Shown: positions 15,868 through 24,585, numbered from the stretch's first letter. The stretch is 64,000 bases of DNA from JAGWBD01 sp965197455 (GCA_965197455.1 OZ240208.1:2356001-2420000), one strand, 5' to 3'. Notes: generated by a model not told the origin, from the letters alone. Program-made: numbers and translations.

Positions 15868-17298
15868 ATGCAGACCAGGATGCTGATCGACGGCCAGTGG
15901 GTCGACGCGCTTGATGGCAAGACCACCCCGGTGATGAACCCGGCCACCGGCGAGGTCGTCGCCGATGTGCCCTTCGGCAGCGCTGCCGACGTCGCGCCCG
16001 CCATCGCGGCGGCGCGCCGCGCCCTGCCGACCTGGCGTGAAAGCAGCGCCTGGGAACGCGGGGCGGTCCTGCGGCGGGCCGGCGAGCTGATCCGCGAGCG
16101 CGTGTCATTGCTGGCTGCGATCATGACGCAGGAGTGCGGCAAGCCGCTGGCCGAAGCCATGGGCGAATGGGGCTCCGCCGCCGACGTCTTTGACTGGTAC
16201 GCCGAGGAAGGCAAGCGCGCCTACGGCCGCCTCATCCCCTCCAACTCGCCCAACAAGCGCCTGATGACCCTCGTGCGCCCCGTCGGCGTGGCCGCTACCA
16301 TCACCGCCTGGAACTTCCCCGGCATCCTGCCCGCGCGCAAGTGGTCGGCCGGCCTGGCCGCCGGCTGCACCATCGTCGGGCGGCCCAGCGAACTGACGCC
16401 GCTCTGCTCCATGCTGCTGGCCGAACTGCTGGTCGAGGCCGGCTTGCCGCCGGGCGCGCTCAACCTGGTCAACGGCGACCCCGCCGGCATGGGCGAGGCC
16501 TTCACCGACAGCCCCGAGGTCGACAAGATCAGCTTCACCGGCTCGCAGCGCGTGGGCCACATCCTGATGCGCAACGCGGCGTCGCACTTCAAGCGCCTGT
16601 CGCTGGAGCTGGGTGGCAGCGCGCCGGTGCTGGTCTTTGCCGACAGCGACATCGAGGCCGCCGCCGAACAATCGGTCACTGCCAAGTTCCGCAACAACGG
16701 CCAGGTCTGCATTTCGCCCGCGCGCTTCTACGTCGAGCAGCCGGCCTACGAGGACTTCCTCGAGGCCAGCAAGGCCGCCGCCGAACGTCTGGTCATCGGC
16801 AACGGCCTTGATGAAGGCGTGACCGTCGGCCCGATGGTCACCGAAGCCGGCCGCGACAAGGTGGAGGGCTTTGTGCAGGACGCCGTCAGTCGCGGCGCCA
16901 AAATCGTCACCGGCGGCGCGCGTCCGGCGGACATGCCGCGCGGCTGGTTCTACCAGCCCACCATCCTCACCGGCGTGACGCCCGACATGCGCCTGAGCTG
17001 CGAGGAGGTCTTCGGCCCGGTCATGCCGGTCATGTCCTTCAGCTCGCTGGAGGAGGCGCTGCAGCAGGCCAACGGTACGCCCTACGGCCTGGCGGGTTAC
17101 GCGATCACCAGCGACCTGGGCAAGGCCATCCGCGTCGCGGAGGGCCTCGAATTCGGCGTGGTCGGCGTCAACGACCTGGTGCCGGCGGTCGCGCAGGCGC
17201 CCTTCGGCGGCGTCAAGCAGAGCGGCTTCGGTCGTGAAGGCGGTCAGGAAGGCCTGCAGGAATACCTGGAAACGCGCTTCGTCTCGCTGGCGTTCTGA
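15868..17298 (+). CDS. NAD(P)-dependent aldehyde dehydrogenase (semialdehyde dehydrogenase-like)
   Basis: 476 residues from ATG 15868, set by AAGGAG upstream; a longer frame starts at 15817 inside the previous gene. Family motifs are intact: TAWNFPG near residue 150, glutamate in LELGGSAP near 248, catalytic cysteine in NNGQVC near 282, and EVFGPVMPV near 380. Closest in style are succinate- and alpha-ketoglutarate-semialdehyde dehydrogenases. In a Weimberg-type pathway it would convert alpha-ketoglutarate semialdehyde to alpha-ketoglutarate. That specific role is inferred from neighbours. Confidence 0.92.
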   Translation: MQTRMLIDGQWVDALDGKTTPVMNPATGEVVADVPFGSAADVAPAIAAARRALPTWRESSAWERGAVLRRAGELIRERVSLLAAIMTQECGKPLAEAMGEWGSAADVFDWYAEEGKRAYGRLIPSNSPNKRLMTLVRPVGVAATITAWNFPGILPARKWSAGLAAGCTIVGRPSELTPLCSMLLAELLVEAGLPPGALNLVNGDPAGMGEAFTDSPEVDKISFTGSQRVGHILMRNAASHFKRLSLELGGSAPVLVFADSDIEAAAEQSVTAKFRNNGQVCISPARFYVEQPAYEDFLEASKAAAERLVIGNGLDEGVTVGPMVTEAGRDKVEGFVQDAVSRGAKIVTGGARPADMPRGWFYQPTILTGVTPDMRLSCEEVFGPVMPVMSFSSLEEALQQANGTPYGLAGYAITSDLGKAIRVAEGLEFGVVGVNDLVPAVAQAPFGGVKQSGFGREGGQEGLQEYLETRFVSLAF

Positions 17299-17299
17299 A

Positions 17300-19018
17300 A
17301 TGCCTGTGTCCGGGGCGCGCCCGCCGGGCCTGGCGGGCGGACTGACCGAATATGGCGACCGCGAGTTCGCGCAGTATCTGCGGCATTCCTTCGCCAGCGC
17401 CATGGGCTACACGCCGCAGGCGCTGGGCAAGCCGGTCATCGGCATCCTCAACACCTGGAGCGAGCTGAACAACTGTCATCGCGGCCTGCGCGACCTGGCG
17501 CAAGCGGTCAAGCGCGGCGTGTGGCAGGCCGGCGGGCTGCCGCTGGAGTTCCCAACCATCTCCCTCGGCGAGATCTTCCTCAGCCCGACCAGCATGTTCC
17601 TGCGCAACCTGATGGCGCTCGACGTCGAGGCCATGTTGCGTGCCCAGCCGCTGGACGCCGTGGTGCTGATGGGCGGCTGCGACAAGACCCTGCCGGCCCT
17701 GCTGATGGGCGCCGCCAGCGCGGACCTGCCCGCCATCGTGCTGGCCGCCGGCCCCATGCTCACCGGCAGCCACGAGGGCGAGCGCATCGGCGCCTGCACC
17801 GACTGCCGCCGCTTCTGGGCCGCTTACCGGCGCGGTGAACTGGAGCGCGCGACCATTGACCATATCCAGCAACAACTGGCGCCCACCGCCGGCACCTGCG
17901 GCGTGATGGGCACCGCCAGCACCATGGCCTGCCTCGGCGAGGCGCTGGGCATGATGCTGCCGGGCGGCGCGGCCATCCCCGCCGTGCATGCCGAACGTCA
18001 GCGCCACGGCGAGCGCAGCGGCATGCAGGCCGTGGCCCTCGCGCACAGCGGCCTGACCCCCGCGCGCATCATGAACGACGCGGCCTTCGATAACGCCCTG
18101 CGCGTGCTGCAGGCCATCGGCGGCTCCACCAACGCCGTCATCCACCTGACCGCCATCGCCGGTCGTCTCGGCATTCGGCTGGAGCTGGAGCGTCTCGACG
18201 ACATTGGCGCGGAGACGCCCGTGCTGGTCGGGCTCAAACCTTCGGGCGCGGCCTACATGGAAGACTTTTATCGCGCTGGCGGGATGCCGGTGGTGCTGCA
18301 GGCCCTGCGCGAGCAGCTGCAGCTCGACGCGTTGACGGTGTCCGGCGCGACCCAGGGCGAGCAGCTGGCGACGCCCTTCGAGTGGCCCGCCTGGCAGGAC
18401 GTCATCCGGCCGCTGCACGCTCCGCATCAGGCAGCGGGCGCGCTGATCGCCCTGCGCGGCAGCCTCGCGCCCGACGGCGCCGTGCTCAAACGCTCCGCCG
18501 CCAGTCCCGCGCTGCTGCAGACCGAGGCCCGCGCCGTGGTCTTCACATCGCTGGCCGACCTGGCCGCGCGCATCGACGACCCCGCGCTCGACGTCCGCCC
18601 GGACGACTGCCTCATCCTGCAGAACGCCGGCCCGCTTGGCGGCCCCGGCATGCCCGAGGCCGGTTACCTGCCCATCCCGCGCAAGCTGACTGGCCAGCGC
18701 GACATGTTGCGCATCTCCGACGCGCGCATGAGCGGCACAGCTTTCGGCACCATCGTGCTGCACGTGGCGCCGGAGGCCGCAGTCGGCGGGCCGCTGGGCC
18801 TGGTGCGCAGCGGCGACCGCGTGCGCCTCGATGCGCAGCGCCGTCGCCTCGACCTGCTCGTCGATGAACGCGAGCTGGCCCGCCGCGGCGAGTCAGCGCG
18901 GCCGCAAGCGGCCCCCGCCCTCCGCGGCTACGAGCGCCTCTACCAGCGCTCCGTCCAGCAGGCCCCCCTCGGCGCCGACTTCGACTTCCTGCGACACGAA
19001 TCCCTCCAGGGGGCGTGA
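17300..19018 (+). CDS. IlvD/Edd-family sugar-acid dehydratase
   Basis: 572 residues from ATG 17300, one base after the aldehyde dehydrogenase stop. It has the family's iron-sulfur cysteines in NTWSELNNCH (near residue 56), MGGCDKTLPA (near 125) and TCGVMGTAS (near 198), plus the GACTDCRRFW segment seen in pentonate/hexonate dehydratases rather than branched-chain enzymes. The C-terminal part ends with LRISDARMSGTAFGTI. It most likely dehydrates a sugar acid such as arabonate, xylonate or gluconate to a 2-keto-3-deoxy acid. Operon context supports this; the true biosynthetic IlvD is at 32920-34632. Confidence 0.9.
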   Translation: MPVSGARPPGLAGGLTEYGDREFAQYLRHSFASAMGYTPQALGKPVIGILNTWSELNNCHRGLRDLAQAVKRGVWQAGGLPLEFPTISLGEIFLSPTSMFLRNLMALDVEAMLRAQPLDAVVLMGGCDKTLPALLMGAASADLPAIVLAAGPMLTGSHEGERIGACTDCRRFWAAYRRGELERATIDHIQQQLAPTAGTCGVMGTASTMACLGEALGMMLPGGAAIPAVHAERQRHGERSGMQAVALAHSGLTPARIMNDAAFDNALRVLQAIGGSTNAVIHLTAIAGRLGIRLELERLDDIGAETPVLVGLKPSGAAYMEDFYRAGGMPVVLQALREQLQLDALTVSGATQGEQLATPFEWPAWQDVIRPLHAPHQAAGALIALRGSLAPDGAVLKRSAASPALLQTEARAVVFTSLADLAARIDDPALDVRPDDCLILQNAGPLGGPGMPEAGYLPIPRKLTGQRDMLRISDARMSGTAFGTIVLHVAPEAAVGGPLGLVRSGDRVRLDAQRRRLDLLVDERELARRGESARPQAAPALRGYERLYQRSVQQAPLGADFDFLRHESLQGA

Positions 19019-19160
19019 CCTGGCGTGAATGTGTTGCGCGAGTTCCCGGCCAGGGCAGACGACCTGCGAGAGGAGAGTCAGATATTATCTGCTGCCTGAC
19101 CGGGAAAAGGCGTTCCATTCGGGCGAGAATCCGGTCCCTGTGTGGGTCAGGTGAGTCCCC

Positions 19161-19670
19161 GTGGCTCTGATTCTCCTCCTGCTGCTTGCGCTGCTCTTCG
19201 CCGGCACGGAGGAACAGGGCGACGTCCCCGCCCCCTTGCCGCCGACCCCGACCGCGCCCGTCGGCGAACAGGCGCGCGTCCTGCGCGTCATTGATGGCGA
19301 CACGATTGAAGTAGCACTCAACCGACGGAATCGTCGGGTGCGCTACGTCGGCATCAACACGCCGGAGCGCGACGAACCCTGCTCGGATGCCGCGACGGCC
19401 GCCAACCGGCGTTTGGTCGGGGGCCGCACGGTGACGCTGGTGCGCGATACCGAAGACGTCGACCGCTACGGCCGTCTGCTACGTTACATCTACGTGGGCA
19501 ACGTTTTCGTCAACGAGGCGCTGGTGCGCGACGGCTACGCCGAGAATTTCGTCTGGCCGCCGAATACGCGCTTCGCAGACCACTTCCGCGCGCTGGAGGC
19601 GGAGGCGCGTTCAGCGGAACGCGGCTGTCATCCGACCGGCGTGTTTGCTGATGGCGACAGCGAGCGCTGA
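19161..19670 (+). CDS. Secreted or membrane-anchored staphylococcal-nuclease-like protein
   Basis: 169 residues from a GTG start with AGGTGA upstream. Residues 1-17 are a hydrophobic leader (LILLLLLALLFAGTEE), followed by a proline-rich linker and an SNase domain from about 38. Catalytic residues of the family are visible: Asp in VIDGDTIEV, Arg and Glu in RYVGINTPERDE, and Arg in DRYGRLLRYIY. It would hydrolyse DNA or RNA with calcium outside the membrane. The last codons fall in the first copy of a repeated segment (19650-19696) that begins the tandem duplication downstream. Confidence 0.9.
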   Translation: MALILLLLLALLFAGTEEQGDVPAPLPPTPTAPVGEQARVLRVIDGDTIEVALNRRNRRVRYVGINTPERDEPCSDAATAANRRLVGGRTVTLVRDTEDVDRYGRLLRYIYVGNVFVNEALVRDGYAENFVWPPNTRFADHFRALEAEARSAERGCHPTGVFADGDSER

Positions 19671-19724
19671 TGCGATAAGGTAGCGTCCTTCGTCGCATCC
19701 ACGCCACGTCTGCGAGAAACGCTA

Positions 19725-20312
19725 ATGCCTTCGCAACCAACCCTCCGCGACGCACCCTTCACCTGCGAATACGATGCTGGCGAAGACGCGCTCCACATTT
19801 CCCTGGAGCCGGTGGTCGACGAGACCTTCTTCGTCAGCCTGCAGGACCAGCCCGATATCTTCCTGCGCCGCCGCTGCTGGGGCTCCCAATTCGTCGGCAT
19901 TTCCCTGAAGCCGGCCTCGCCAAGGCTCGGCTCCAGGGCGCCAGACGATGACACCATGCGCCGGCTCGCCGACGAACTCGTCGCGCAGTACGGGCAGATG
20001 GGTGCTGACGAGATTTCACGCCACCAGTACAAGGCGTCGCACACGCTCGACGGCGACCCCAGGGTCACCTGGAGCTACGAACCCTTCTCGGAGTCCTTGT
20101 ACATTGATCTTGAGCAAGACGTGGAAGAGAAGGACGACGTCGAAGTTGAGGGGTATCCGCATCTGTATCTGCGCCGGGCCTGCGACGATGATCGCATTGT
20201 CGGCATGTTCATGATCCTTGTCGCCCGGTACCTCGGCACGGACATGCCCACTGGCGGACAACTGCGCGCCCTGGCGCGGGAGCTCATCGAGAAGTACGCG
20301 CCGGCCGCCTGA
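19725..20312 (+). CDS. Duplicated-DUF2283-like protein, orphan copy
   Basis: 195 residues from ATG 19725. The protein contains two copies of one short beta fold: FTCEYDAGEDALHISLEP...DIFLRRR and VTWSYEPFSESLYIDLEQ...LYLRRA. The pattern Y-(D/E)-x-x-x-(D/S)-x-L-x-(I/V) matches DUF2283, small proteins often found next to nuclease toxins and thought to act as antitoxins. The helix DELVAQYGQMGADEISRHQY joins the halves. It is a close paralog of 20813-21412 but has no toxin-like gene before it, although TAATG with the stop of a lost upstream frame is preserved. Antitoxin role is inference. Confidence 0.65.
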   Translation: MPSQPTLRDAPFTCEYDAGEDALHISLEPVVDETFFVSLQDQPDIFLRRRCWGSQFVGISLKPASPRLGSRAPDDDTMRRLADELVAQYGQMGADEISRHQYKASHTLDGDPRVTWSYEPFSESLYIDLEQDVEEKDDVEVEGYPHLYLRRACDDDRIVGMFMILVARYLGTDMPTGGQLRALARELIEKYAPAA

Positions 20313-20320
20313 CCACGCAC

Positions 20321-20352
20321 GCGCCGGGGACGCGCGCAGCACACCCCCGGCG
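20321..20352 (+). terminator. GC-rich hairpin after first DUF2283-like gene
   Basis: CGCCGGGG at 20322-20329 pairs with CCCCGGCG at 20345-20352 across a 15-nt loop. It has no T-run, so it may stabilise the transcript end rather than terminate alone. An equivalent copy is at 21421-21452. Confidence 0.5.
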
Positions 20353-20438
20353 TCTTCAATGATGGCGATAGCGAGCGCTGATGCGCTACGGTAGTGTCCT
20401 TCGTCGCCATTCCATTCAGCCAGAGCGCCGCCGCCCGC

Positions 20439-20813
20439 ATGACCGACTTCTGGCAACGCCTCGCCGCCGCCCCGCCCGACCTGCCTGTGCCGCTGGCCGT
20501 CGACCCTGACGGATGCACGGTCTATATGTCCAGGGCAAGGTGGGAAACTCACATCCTTCCCGAACATGAGCACATTCGGTTAATTCAGGACTTGCTGGTT
20601 CCTGCAATAGTCGATCCTGACGAGCGCGAGTTTGAGGATCCTTCAGGTCAAGTCGTCCGTTTCTATCTTAAAATTCCCCGGGACCGACTTGAACTCTTCA
20701 CAAATCACTGGATCAGGGTCGTGGTAAAATATCGCTACCCATCCGTTACCGGATTCAGCCGAACCGGTCTGGTCAGCACTGCATTTCCGGATCGCAGAAG
20801 GGGAAAACGCTAA
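20439..20813 (+). CDS. Putative BECR-fold (PBECR-like) RNase toxin
   Basis: 124 residues from ATG 20439 (frame open to 20394). After a variable N-terminus, residues 35-120 read WETHILPEHEHIRLIQDLLV...RFYLKIP...HWIRVVVKYRYPSVTGFSRT, ending TAFPDRR. This order (W-x-x-HI, helix, paired strands, conserved TAF/TAY near the end) matches the barnase/EndoU/colicin E5/RelE-like nucleases of phage and polymorphic toxin sets. Its stop overlaps the next ATG in TAATG, so it is translationally coupled to the DUF2283-like gene, as in toxin/antitoxin pairs. The 3' half is AT-richer than neighbours. Toxin activity is inferred. Confidence 0.6.
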   Translation: MTDFWQRLAAAPPDLPVPLAVDPDGCTVYMSRARWETHILPEHEHIRLIQDLLVPAIVDPDEREFEDPSGQVVRFYLKIPRDRLELFTNHWIRVVVKYRYPSVTGFSRTGLVSTAFPDRRRGKR

Positions 20814-21412
20814 TGCCTTCGCAACCAACCCTGCGCGACCTTCCCTTCACCCTTGAGTACGACGCCGAAGATGATGTGCTTCACGTTCTGCTGGAGGGGA
20901 ACGGAGACCAGGCCGGCTTCATCACCTTCGTCAGTCTCATCGACAAGCCCGATATCTTCCTGCGCATCAATGAATGGGACCGTCGCTGTCTCGGCATTTC
21001 CCTGAAGCCGGCCTCGCCCCGCCTCGGCACGAAGGCTCCGGGCCGCGACGCCATGCGCCGTCTGGCCGACGAACTCGTCGCGCAGTACGGGCAGATGGAA
21101 GCGGCCGAGATTTCACGCCACCAGTACAAGGCGTCGCACAAGCTCGACGGCGACCCCAGGGTCACCTGGAGTTACGAACCCTTCTCGGAAATCTTGTACG
21201 TCAATCTCAGACGGGATATCGGTCATACCGACTACGTCACCGCCGACGGCCAGCCCGACGTCATCCTGCGCCGCGACCCGAACGAAAACGATCGCGTCGT
21301 CGGGTTCATGGTTGAACATGTGCCACGTCGCTTCGGCACCGACATGCCCGACGACGAAGCCCTCCGCGCCCTGGCCAGCGAACTCATCGCGCGTTACGCG
21401 CCGGCCGCCTGA
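20813..21412 (+). CDS. Duplicated-DUF2283-like protein, probable antitoxin
   Basis: 199 residues from ATG 20813, overlapping the stop of the toxin-like gene by one base. Like its paralog at 19725 it has two DUF2283-type halves (FTLEYDAEDDVLHVLLEG...DIFLRIN and VTWSYEPFSEILYVNLRR...DVILRRD) joined by DELVAQYGQMEAAEISRHQY. The halves are conserved in sequence between paralogs, the second half less so. Coupling to the BECR-like gene suggests it neutralises it, which is inference from the genomic pattern of DUF2283 families. Confidence 0.65.
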   Translation: MPSQPTLRDLPFTLEYDAEDDVLHVLLEGNGDQAGFITFVSLIDKPDIFLRINEWDRRCLGISLKPASPRLGTKAPGRDAMRRLADELVAQYGQMEAAEISRHQYKASHKLDGDPRVTWSYEPFSEILYVNLRRDIGHTDYVTADGQPDVILRRDPNENDRVVGFMVEHVPRRFGTDMPDDEALRALASELIARYAPAA

Positions 21413-21420
21413 CTTCACGC

Positions 21421-21452
21421 GCGCCGGGGACGCGCACAGCACACCCCCGGCG
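21421..21452. terminator. GC-rich hairpin between convergent genes
   Basis: Copy of the 20321-20352 hairpin (GCGCCGGGG...CCCCCGGCG). It lies between the end of the second DUF2283-like gene and the end of the convergent phage capsid gene (21467), and may serve both. Confidence 0.5.
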
Positions 21453-21466
21453 CAATCACTTCCGCG

Positions 21467-23245
21467 CTACACCGTGATGTTGGTCAGCGCGGCCGCCACG
21501 TCCGTATCAAGGCTGACGAAGGCCAGGCGCACCGTCGCCGTCAGCTGGTAGCTGTCGTAGTAGGGCAGGTAATCCAGGCTGACCGCGATGCGGCGGCGGT
21601 AGCCCACGAACCAGCCCGAGCGCGCGACGCAGAGCGCCGTGCCCTTCGTGTTGCTGCTGGTCGTGGTGCCGTTCACCTTGCCGCCCGCGCCGTCGCTCAG
21701 CGGCATTTCCGCGCTGACAATCACCGGCGCGCCGTCCATGATGCCGATCTGGCCGCTGCGCGCGCTGGCCAGCGGGCCGGCCTTCTCCATCGTCAGAAAC
21801 TCGCTCAGGCCCAGCAGCTTGGCGTAGCTGCCGCCATCGACGATCCACGCCAGGTCGGCAGGCCGTACAGCATGGCGCGCCGCCAGTTTGAAGCGCACCG
21901 AGCGCAGCAGCGCCAGCGTCGGCCCGCCGTTGGCGTTCACGCGGCCCGCGCTGTTGCTGACCAGCGCCAGCTTGCGCAGGCCGTTGAAGGCCTTGCTGCG
22001 GTTGTTGGCGTCCGGCGCACGGCCGTTGCTGTTGATGCTGCTGCTGCCGGCCGTGTCGCCGTTGAGCAGCACGTGGTCGATGCTGTCCGTGATGGCGCGC
22101 ATGGCCTGCTCGCGGTAGATGGCCAGCACCGGCACGACACTGTCCTCCACCAGTTCCGAGCTGAAGCCGACGCGCAGTGCCAGCTTCTTCGCGTTCAGCT
22201 GCACCTTGCCCGAGCCGATCTTGCTCTCCGGGATGGCGTTGCCGCTGCCCAGCGTCAGCTGCGCCTCGTTGCTGGTCTCGGGCACGAAGTAGACGGTCGG
22301 GTCCGTGCCCTCGGTCGGCAGCTCGAAGGGGTTGGCGGGCATCTCGATGGCCTGGAACAACGGCAGGATACTGTTCTCCTGGCGCGCCCGCTGCCAGATC
22401 TGTCCGCTCCACATCTCCGGCACCCATTCGTCGCCGAAGCCCGCCTGGGTGCTGTGGCTGAGCTCGTCGGCCTTGGTCGCGCTCAACCCCTCGCGCCGCA
22501 CCTTGTGCGCCAGCGCGTTGCCGAAGCGCTCGCTGACGCCGCGGAACTGGCGCGTCGCGCTCAGCAGCATGTAGCCGTGCAGCATGTCCACGGCGTTGAG
22601 CGTGTCGTAGGGGCTGCTGACCCCTGTGGTCTTCACTGCCTCGTCGGCGCTGGCCAGCGGCAGACGTTTGCGCGCAACGGTGCTGCTTTCGTTTTCGTTT
22701 GGCATGGCTGCTCCCTGTGCTTGTGTGATTGATTGCGATGCGGGCGGGCTTGCCGGGTCGCCCGGCAGCGTCCAGTCCAGCCCCAGCGCCTCCCAGGCGC
22801 GCTTGATGGTCTGGACGTCGCTGCGGCGTGGCTGGGCCGGGGTGGGCGTCAGGCTGCCCTCGACGATCGGCCAGCGGCGGATGTGCCCGTCGTCAGCCAC
22901 CTCGACCATGTGCGCCAGGCTGCCCGAAGACCAGCCCAGCACCTGCTTCTCGATCAGTCGCTGCACGGCGCGCGCCCAGCGCTGGCGCAGGTCCAGCTGC
23001 GCCTCGGCCCACACGCCGGTCTCATCCCTCACCAGCGTGTCTATTGTGCCGATCACCGCCGCCTTGAGCGCTCCGTCCAGCCCGTGCTGATAGAGCACCG
23101 GACGCTGCGAAAACCAGGCCAGGCCCAGCTCCGTTGCCGGCGTGAAGTATTCTCCCTGCAGGTCGCGTTCGTCGGGGTTGCCCCACACCACCAGATAGCC
23201 GCCGACGCGTCCGGCGCTGTCCAGTGTCTTCAGGCTTGTCTGCAT
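21467..23245 (-). CDS. Phage prohead protease-major capsid protein fusion (HK97 type)
   Basis: 592 residues from ATG 23245, set by GGAGAAGG upstream; the frame opens at 23362. Residues 1-175 form an S78-type prohead protease: GYLVVWGNPDERDLQGEYFT, catalytic His in VLYQHGLDG near residue 53, and catalytic Ser in VLGWSSGSLAH near 107. Residues 270-592 form an HK97-type capsid shell protein (PFELPTEGTDPTVYFVPETS, LNAKKLALRVGFSSELVEDS, SARSGQIGIMDGAPVIVSAE, ARSGWFVGYRRRIAVSLDYL). A Met at residue 181 has its own GGGAG site, so separate capsid translation is possible. It is flanked by cellular genes on both sides. Confidence 0.9.
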   Translation of the reverse strand: MQTSLKTLDSAGRVGGYLVVWGNPDERDLQGEYFTPATELGLAWFSQRPVLYQHGLDGALKAAVIGTIDTLVRDETGVWAEAQLDLRQRWARAVQRLIEKQVLGWSSGSLAHMVEVADDGHIRRWPIVEGSLTPTPAQPRRSDVQTIKRAWEALGLDWTLPGDPASPPASQSITQAQGAAMPNENESSTVARKRLPLASADEAVKTTGVSSPYDTLNAVDMLHGYMLLSATRQFRGVSERFGNALAHKVRREGLSATKADELSHSTQAGFGDEWVPEMWSGQIWQRARQENSILPLFQAIEMPANPFELPTEGTDPTVYFVPETSNEAQLTLGSGNAIPESKIGSGKVQLNAKKLALRVGFSSELVEDSVVPVLAIYREQAMRAITDSIDHVLLNGDTAGSSSINSNGRAPDANNRSKAFNGLRKLALVSNSAGRVNANGGPTLALLRSVRFKLAARHAVRPADLAWIVDGGSYAKLLGLSEFLTMEKAGPLASARSGQIGIMDGAPVIVSAEMPLSDGAGGKVNGTTTSSNTKGTALCVARSGWFVGYRRRIAVSLDYLPYYDSYQLTATVRLAFVSLDTDVAAALTNITV

Positions 23246-23616
23246 TGCCTTCTCCCCTGGCCTCGAGTTGTGATGTAAGAAACATGCGGGTCGCGTTCGA
23301 CCTGGCATCCCCTCGGTCCGTCCGCACGCGGCTGGCAGGCATGGTGCAGGGGCGGGGGTCATGCGGGCTGCGGGTCAGCGCCCTCGTTCGCCCGGGGGCG
23401 CGAGCGCGCGTCGCCGTCGCCGTTGTCACGGTAGTGGCGCAGAGGCCGGCCCGCAGGCGCTGCTACAGGGCCAGTCTGGCTGATTTCGTGAGGATGGTGC
23501 GTGTCAAATGTGCCGTCTTCGGGGGCAAGCCGGCTATTCGTGCAGCAGGCTCCGCGCCCGCGCCCGGGGTGGGCGGAGGCGTGGGGCCTGCGCGTTCATG
23601 GCTCGCGTCTCTGCGC
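23246..23616. other. Non-coding gap upstream of capsid gene
   Basis: No convincing gene is seen. The part at about 23311-23375 shows partial similarity to 36905-36985, next to the terminase gene (shared words include TCCGTCC, CACGCG, CTGGC and ATGGTGCAG). It should contain the capsid gene promoter, but no clear -35/-10 pair was found. Confidence 0.4.
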
Positions 23617-24585
23617 TCAGCCCGCCTGCAACCAGGCCAGGCTCCAGGTCAGCGCCTCGTCAATGATCTCCGGCCGTTCCGACAGCACGTCGAAGACGTG
23701 GTCGCCGTCCAGCACGACCAGCTGCTCATCGCCCTCGTGGTAGTCGAGGAAGACCTGGCCGGCCTGCGGCTGCGGCGTTACCGTGGTGTCGCGCTCGCCG
23801 ACGATGACCATCATTGGCCCGCCATAGCTGGCGATTTCAGCGACCGGGTCCACGAGGAAGACGTCCTCGAAGAAGGGCGCGCGCAGCTCGATCTCCACGC
23901 CCCAGGGCAACATGATGGCCGTGGCCTCGTCGCCCGCCGCCGCGCCGGACAGCAGCGTATCAAAGCCCAGCAGCAGGCCGTAGCTCATGGGTGGGCTGGA
24001 CACCGCCGACCAGAGCACGAGCTTGCTGACGCGCGCGTCGCGCCCCGCCGTCGCCGCGGCCACCAGGCCGCCCTGGCTCAGGCCCAGGACGCTGATGTTC
24101 CCGCTGTCGATACCCTCCATCCCGCCCAGATAATCCAGCGCCGCGATGGCGTCCGAGATTTGCCCGCTGAAGGTCGTGTCTTCCCAGGCGCCGTCACTCT
24201 CGCCCGAGCCGCGGAAGTCGATGCGCAGGCTGGCATGGCCGCGTTCGCCCAGCCAGCGCGCGCTGCGGCTGAACATCGTGTCTTCAGTGCCCAGCACGGG
24301 CAGCTCGTGGCGCGTGCCGGTGAAGCCGTGCAGCAACAGCACGACCGGGAAGGGCCCGTCGCCCACCGGCATGGCCAGCGTGCCGACGATCGACTCGCCC
24401 ATGTTCTCGATGCTGACATCGCTCTCGCTCACCTTGAAGTCCGCCATCGAACCGGCCAGCATCGCCGCGGCGTCGGCGACGCCCTCCTGCGCCGTCAATG
24501 GCAGCGCGAGCAGGCAGAGCATGAGCAGCAGCGCGCTAAACAACGCCCGCCGCACAACCGGTTTTACATACAGTTGTGAATGCAC
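23617..24585 (-). CDS. Exported alpha/beta hydrolase
   Basis: 322 residues from a GTG at 24585, set by GGAGGG upstream; the open frame extends to 24798 without support. A hydrophobic leader (ALFSALLLMLCLLALPLTA) suggests export or membrane anchoring. The hydrolase core has VVLLLHGFTGTRHE, nucleophile Ser in VLGLSQGGLVAAA near residue 180, Asp in IVGERDTTV near 270, and His in LDGDHVF near 297, a complete triad. It probably cleaves small esters or peptides. It lies between the capsid and portal genes but shows no phage relation. Confidence 0.85.
   Translation of the reverse strand: MHSQLYVKPVVRRALFSALLLMLCLLALPLTAQEGVADAAAMLAGSMADFKVSESDVSIENMGESIVGTLAMPVGDGPFPVVLLLHGFTGTRHELPVLGTEDTMFSRSARWLGERGHASLRIDFRGSGESDGAWEDTTFSGQISDAIAALDYLGGMEGIDSGNISVLGLSQGGLVAAATAGRDARVSKLVLWSAVSSPPMSYGLLLGFDTLLSGAAAGDEATAIMLPWGVEIELRAPFFEDVFLVDPVAEIASYGGPMMVIVGERDTTVTPQPQAGQVFLDYHEGDEQLVVLDGDHVFDVLSERPEIIDEALTWSLAWLQAG

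Larger units (their letters stand above)
19650..20352 (+). repeat. Tandem duplication unit 1 (DUF2283-like gene only)
   Basis: The unit begins with a 47-bp segment (19650-19696) that recurs with few changes at 20361-20407, and ends with a 32-bp segment (20321-20352) that recurs at 21421-21452. It contains one DUF2283-like gene. Compared with unit 2 it lacks the toxin-like gene, which appears to have been deleted between the 5' repeat and the shared ACGCTAATGCCTTCG start region. Confidence 0.75.
20361..21452 (+). repeat. Tandem duplication unit 2 (toxin-like plus DUF2283-like genes)
   Basis: Second copy of the unit, bounded by the same 5' (20361-20407) and 3' (21421-21452) repeats as unit 1. 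It contains a BECR-like gene directly followed by a DUF2283-like gene. Divergence between copies is moderate, so the duplication is not very recent. Confidence 0.75.
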
